A stretch of DNA of 33,279 nucleotides from a bacterium (GTDB lineage Bacteria; Patescibacteriota; Gracilibacteria; Peribacterales; Peribacteraceae). Location: positions 1-33,279 of the forward strand of contig JAQBVR010000013.1 of NCBI GenBank assembly GCA_027623015.1, in the 5' to 3' direction. Every line of letters starts with the position of its first letter. Positions within the stretch are counted from its first letter, which is position 1. Positions 31,201 through 33,279 of the stretch are shown here, one piece after another. The position numbers and the translations under genes are program-made. The notes under the pieces were generated by a model that saw only the letters and a program-made list of their open reading frames with translations, searched no databases and had not been told where the DNA came from.

Positions 31201-31557
31201 GTTGTGGGTTCTGTGTTCTGAGTTCAAAATTGTTATCGCAAAACTCATAACACAAAACACAGAACAGCACGTATAAAATAAGAGCCTCTCGGCAAGAACC
31301 GTGAGGCCCTTTGATTTCATCAGCTTAAGCGTCTATTTACCGAACCATATAGATGGTCGCCACTTAAGCAGGCTTCTGAACCCAAAGTCTTATCTAATAA
31401 GTATATATGGGGTCAGGAGCCTGCTTAAAGGAAGACATCACTGACAGGAAAATATTAAGCTCATTCTGTCAATTTGTCAAGTCTCCAGAAGGGTTTATAA
31501 CCTGTTTATGGGACATTGTTTGGATCTATTACCCAAATACCGCATACTGCGCACTAT
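31201..31557. other. Hairpin-rich region before smpB
   Basis: No protein gene is supported in 357 bp between the prepilin peptidase stop and smpB. It begins with an inverted repeat built from 7-base units (about 31203-31266; GTTCTGTGTT 31208-31217 pairs with AACACAGAAC 31256-31265). Next come a hairpin GCCTCTCGG-CAAGAA-CCGTGAGGC at 31284-31307, ACCAT-ATAG-ATGGT near 31344-31357, and a long stem of about 20 bp at 31364-31428 (TTAAGCAGGCT with AGCCTGCTTAA, extended inward). TGACAG/CTGTCA pairs near 31441-31470. This looks like a structured RNA or leader. The short GTATAAAATA at about 31271 could be a -10. No tmRNA-like coding tag was seen. Confidence 0.55.
31364..31428 (+). ncRNA. Candidate structured RNA or leader hairpin upstream of smpB
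   Basis: An 11-bp perfect stem (31364-31374 with 31418-31428) extends inward through CTGA/TCAG and CCC/GGG pairs, giving about 20 pairs around a 25-base AT-rich loop. It lies 130 bp before the smpB start on the same strand. The inward pairs allow a G.U and one mismatch, which suggests RNA pairing rather than a recent DNA palindrome. Confidence 0.4.
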
Positions 31558-32001
31558 ATGGCAAAAGTAGTAGCTAGCAATCGCAAGGCCCGTCATGACT
31601 ATGAGATAACCGATACGGTGGAGGCAGGCATCATTTTGACTGGCCAGGAGGTGAAAGCATGCCGTGCAGGGACCATAAACCTCTCAGGAGCCTATGTGTC
31701 CTTTCTTGGTGGCAAGCCCATTCTCAAGCAGTCAACGATCGCTAAGTATGCTCACGCGAGCAATCTGAGTGACTACGAGCCAGGCAGAGACCGAGAGCTA
31801 CTTCTTAGTAAGCGAGACATCGAGCGTATGCAGTCAAAGGTTAGTGAACAGGGTGCCACCATCGTCCCGCTAGAGGTCCGTGCTGCACGCTACATCAAAG
31901 TAGTCCTCGGACTAGCCAAAGGACGCTCCCGCGTCGACAAGAGGCACAGCATCAAAGATAAAGATATAAAGCGGCGGATGAAGAAGGGCGAGGAGTATTA
32001 G
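31558..32001 (+). CDS. smpB: SsrA-binding protein SmpB
   Basis: SmpB carries tmRNA to stalled ribosomes for trans-translation. The 147-aa protein is the usual size: NRKARHDYEITDTVEAGIILTGQEVKACRAGTINLSGAYV is a near-textbook SmpB N-terminus (oligonucleotide-binding barrel). It continues with LSKRDIERM, and the basic tail LAKGRSRVDKRHSIKDKDIKRRMKK enters the decoding centre. ATG 31558 (MAKVVASNRK) is chosen over the TTG at 31516 because the protein starts there in the family. The stop overlaps the convergent gene's stop: one TTAG serves both strands. No ssrA gene was found in the window. Confidence 0.97.
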   Translation: MAKVVASNRKARHDYEITDTVEAGIILTGQEVKACRAGTINLSGAYVSFLGGKPILKQSTIAKYAHASNLSDYEPGRDRELLLSKRDIERMQSKVSEQGATIVPLEVRAARYIKVVLGLAKGRSRVDKRHSIKDKDIKRRMKKGEEY

Positions 32002-33101
32002 ACGATTGAAGTGAGATACGCATCTCTATTATTATCTGCCGTTGCAAGTATTAGTCCTAGATGCCCAAGCTCTCTCATACCTAGTTCAAGTTTAGTATGA
32101 TACTCCTTAAAAGTTTGTGCCAGTTTTTGGAATAACTCAGTGTCGTCTTGTTCTGTTGCTTGATGTATAAGAAATTCCAGAATGGGCTTACGTCGTAATA
32201 AGTTCGCACGTGCTTGCTCATCCAAAGTTTCAGCTGCAAGTGGTTCAGTGAAACATATCCGTAATACATCAGCTGGAAATTCATTCAAGATATCTTCTGT
32301 TCCAGTCTGTTCTGCTATTTCCGTTTCAATAGCATTTATTTCATTAATACCTTCTTTTGTATTATGTATTGCATTCCAATCTGCCATAATCTCTTTGCGC
32401 AGAGATAATTGTGTAAAATCTGAGATAAAGCCTAGACGAGAAACAGTATCAAATAATTCACGCCTTAATGTATGAAATGGTGAGCTGACATATGTGTAAT
32501 CGACTTCCATAAACATAGGGCTGTATGCATTCAGGATGTCAGATGTATGGTCTGGCTTGTTGGCACTGCCTAGAAGAGCTTTTGCAACTTTGGCATCATC
32601 TTGTCCAGAGGAAGAAATGAAGGGCAAGCTTGTAGATTTATCACCTTTCATAACATCTCGTTGCTTGGTTTTAAAATGCTCTCTGAGTGGGTCATCATCA
32701 TCTTCTAATATCATTCCACGCTCATTGATCACCATTTGTAACGCATTGCGAAATCTCATGATCATTTCATCTTGCGGCGCTTGCCATGTATGAAGAAATC
32801 TTCCAGACAAAGAGACTAATCTTTGTGCGAGATGATCCATCAGCAAGCGCCTATCACCATAATCTTGGCCTGCAATTGTAGGAATAGATTTACATGCTGT
32901 GACGAGTTGATCTCGAGCATGTGCACGGAAATGATCAAGTGTAATAGGGATATTTCCCTCAAGAGTTGAGTGAGTCCAATTACTTTCATCTTGAAATTGC
33001 CGAACAAGACATGCATCGAATAGGGTGTGATCCGCATCAAGAGATTTAAATATTCGCATGTCTGGTTTAGCTTTAGCCATAAGCACAGCACTATATCCCA
33101 T
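31998..33101 (-). CDS. Unknown 367-aa protein
   Basis: I do not recognise this protein. ATG 33101 gives 367 aa (MGYSAVLMAKAKPDM), and ATG 33080 (MAKAKPDMR) is also possible; no clear Shine-Dalgarno site marks either. It is soluble, mixed helical, with many charged residues, a possible helix bundle (DHFRAHARDQLVTACKSI, RRLLMDHLAQRLVSL, MRFRNALQMVINERGM) and a Leu/Glu-rich C-terminal half (INEINAIETEIAEQTG, ILEFLIHQATEQDD). Few Cys residues and no membrane or signal segment are seen, and no nucleotide-binding loop. Its stop overlaps smpB tail-to-tail by 4 bp and it diverges from recR across about 55 bp. An AATTCTT heptamer array sits in that gap. Confidence 0.8.
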   Translation of the reverse strand: MGYSAVLMAKAKPDMRIFKSLDADHTLFDACLVRQFQDESNWTHSTLEGNIPITLDHFRAHARDQLVTACKSIPTIAGQDYGDRRLLMDHLAQRLVSLSGRFLHTWQAPQDEMIMRFRNALQMVINERGMILEDDDDPLREHFKTKQRDVMKGDKSTSLPFISSSGQDDAKVAKALLGSANKPDHTSDILNAYSPMFMEVDYTYVSSPFHTLRRELFDTVSRLGFISDFTQLSLRKEIMADWNAIHNTKEGINEINAIETEIAEQTGTEDILNEFPADVLRICFTEPLAAETLDEQARANLLRRKPILEFLIHQATEQDDTELFQKLAQTFKEYHTKLELGMRELGHLGLILATADNNRDAYLTSIV

Positions 33102-33133
33102 TTAGAAGCCAAAGAACATCATTTCAACATTTT

Positions 33134-33154
33134 TAATTCTTCAATCTTCAATTA
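33134..33154. repeat. Heptamer array (TAATTCT/TCAATCT/TCAATTA)
   Basis: Three 7-base units lie directly before the recR start, between two divergent genes. They resemble the arrays at 13551 and elsewhere and overlap the likely leader or promoter of recR. Confidence 0.5.
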
Positions 33155-33156
33155 CA

Positions 33157-33279
33157 ATGACAGTCGTGTCTCTTCTCCCACCCCAAATCCACCGCACGAT
33201 AGAAGAATTTAGTAAACTCCCTGGCATTGGCCCGAAGTCTGCTGAGCGGCTAACTTTCCATTTGCTCCGCAGTTCCAAG
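33157..33279 (+). CDS. recR: Recombination protein RecR, 5' part
   Basis: The first 41 codons run off the window end: ATG 33157 opens MTVVSLLPPQIHRTIEEFSK, followed by LPGIGPKSAERLTFHLL (about 21-37), the helix-hairpin-helix segment that opens every RecR. RecR works with RecF/RecO to load RecA on gapped DNA. The zinc-finger and Toprim parts must lie beyond the window. Confidence 0.93.
   Translation, partial: MTVVSLLPPQIHRTIEEFSKLPGIGPKSAERLTFHLLRSSK

Noticed and set aside
31267-31557. A tmRNA (ssrA) gene next to smpB
   Set aside because: No alanine-like acceptor ends, no tag reading frame ending in an Ala-Ala-type sequence and no CCA were found; only local hairpins.
1-33279. Recoding of UGA as an amino acid
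   Set aside because: pyrB ends in TGA in the family's normal place, and conserved Trp residues are all TGG.

Overview
The window looks like the chromosome of an ultra-small-genome bacterium of the Patescibacteria (Candidate Phyla Radiation), most likely on the Peregrinibacteria/Peribacteria side. This is inferred from gene content and style, not from a marker-gene tree. Genes are tightly packed, Shine-Dalgarno sites are weak or absent, and large orphan proteins sit beside core genes. There are many micro-repeats with periods of 7 and 9 bp, and several surface or competence genes. UGA is used as a normal stop (pyrB ends in TGA) and Trp is read from TGG, so this is genetic code 11 and not the UGA=Gly code of Gracilibacteria/Absconditabacteria.

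Layout: 1-330 holds a tRNA-Leu(UAG) and a partial copy of its 5' end. 331-814 is a frameshifted CAP-domain (SCP-like) gene. 818-7369 (minus strand) is an orphan block: a 1397-aa protein, a 129-aa protein and a 582-aa protein. The large and the 582-aa proteins share a tryptophan-anchored repeat of about 120-135 aa that I do not recognise. 7487-11842 (minus) holds mfd and dnaN, 12 bp apart. 11843-12221 is an AT-rich gap with a cluster of DnaA-box-like sites, my candidate replication origin. 12222-18778 (minus) holds a GlmU-like nucleotidyltransferase/beta-helix protein, a stand-alone ComEC-type metallo-beta-lactamase, a Phd/RelE-type toxin-antitoxin pair, a secreted protein with an LAQTG-type C-terminal sorting signal, and a polysaccharide flippase. 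A small orphan on the plus strand lies between them.

From 18878 the plus strand takes over: pyrB-pyrC (4-bp overlap), then a DUF1704/MATCAP-like metallopeptidase, an ATP-grasp ligase and a PepT-like M20 peptidase. I read those last three as a possible peptide ligation/removal system. RNase J (minus) follows a 373-bp repeat-rich gap. Then come a membrane protein with a degenerate PP2C-like domain and a C-terminal propeller-like region, a cytidylyltransferase-like protein, an acidic membrane protein with an LPDSG tail, prepilin peptidase, a hairpin-rich intergenic stretch, smpB, an unknown 367-aa gene overlapping smpB tail-to-tail, and the start of recR running off the end.

Themes: replication/repair (dnaN, mfd, recR), pyrimidine synthesis (pyrBC), RNA turnover and ribosome rescue (rnj, smpB), and cell surface/uptake (prepilin peptidase, ComEC-type hydrolase, flippase, two sortase-like substrates). 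The most novel parts are the shared-repeat orphan block, the DUF1704/ATP-grasp/M20 cluster, and three families of small dispersed repeats that invade both coding and non-coding DNA.
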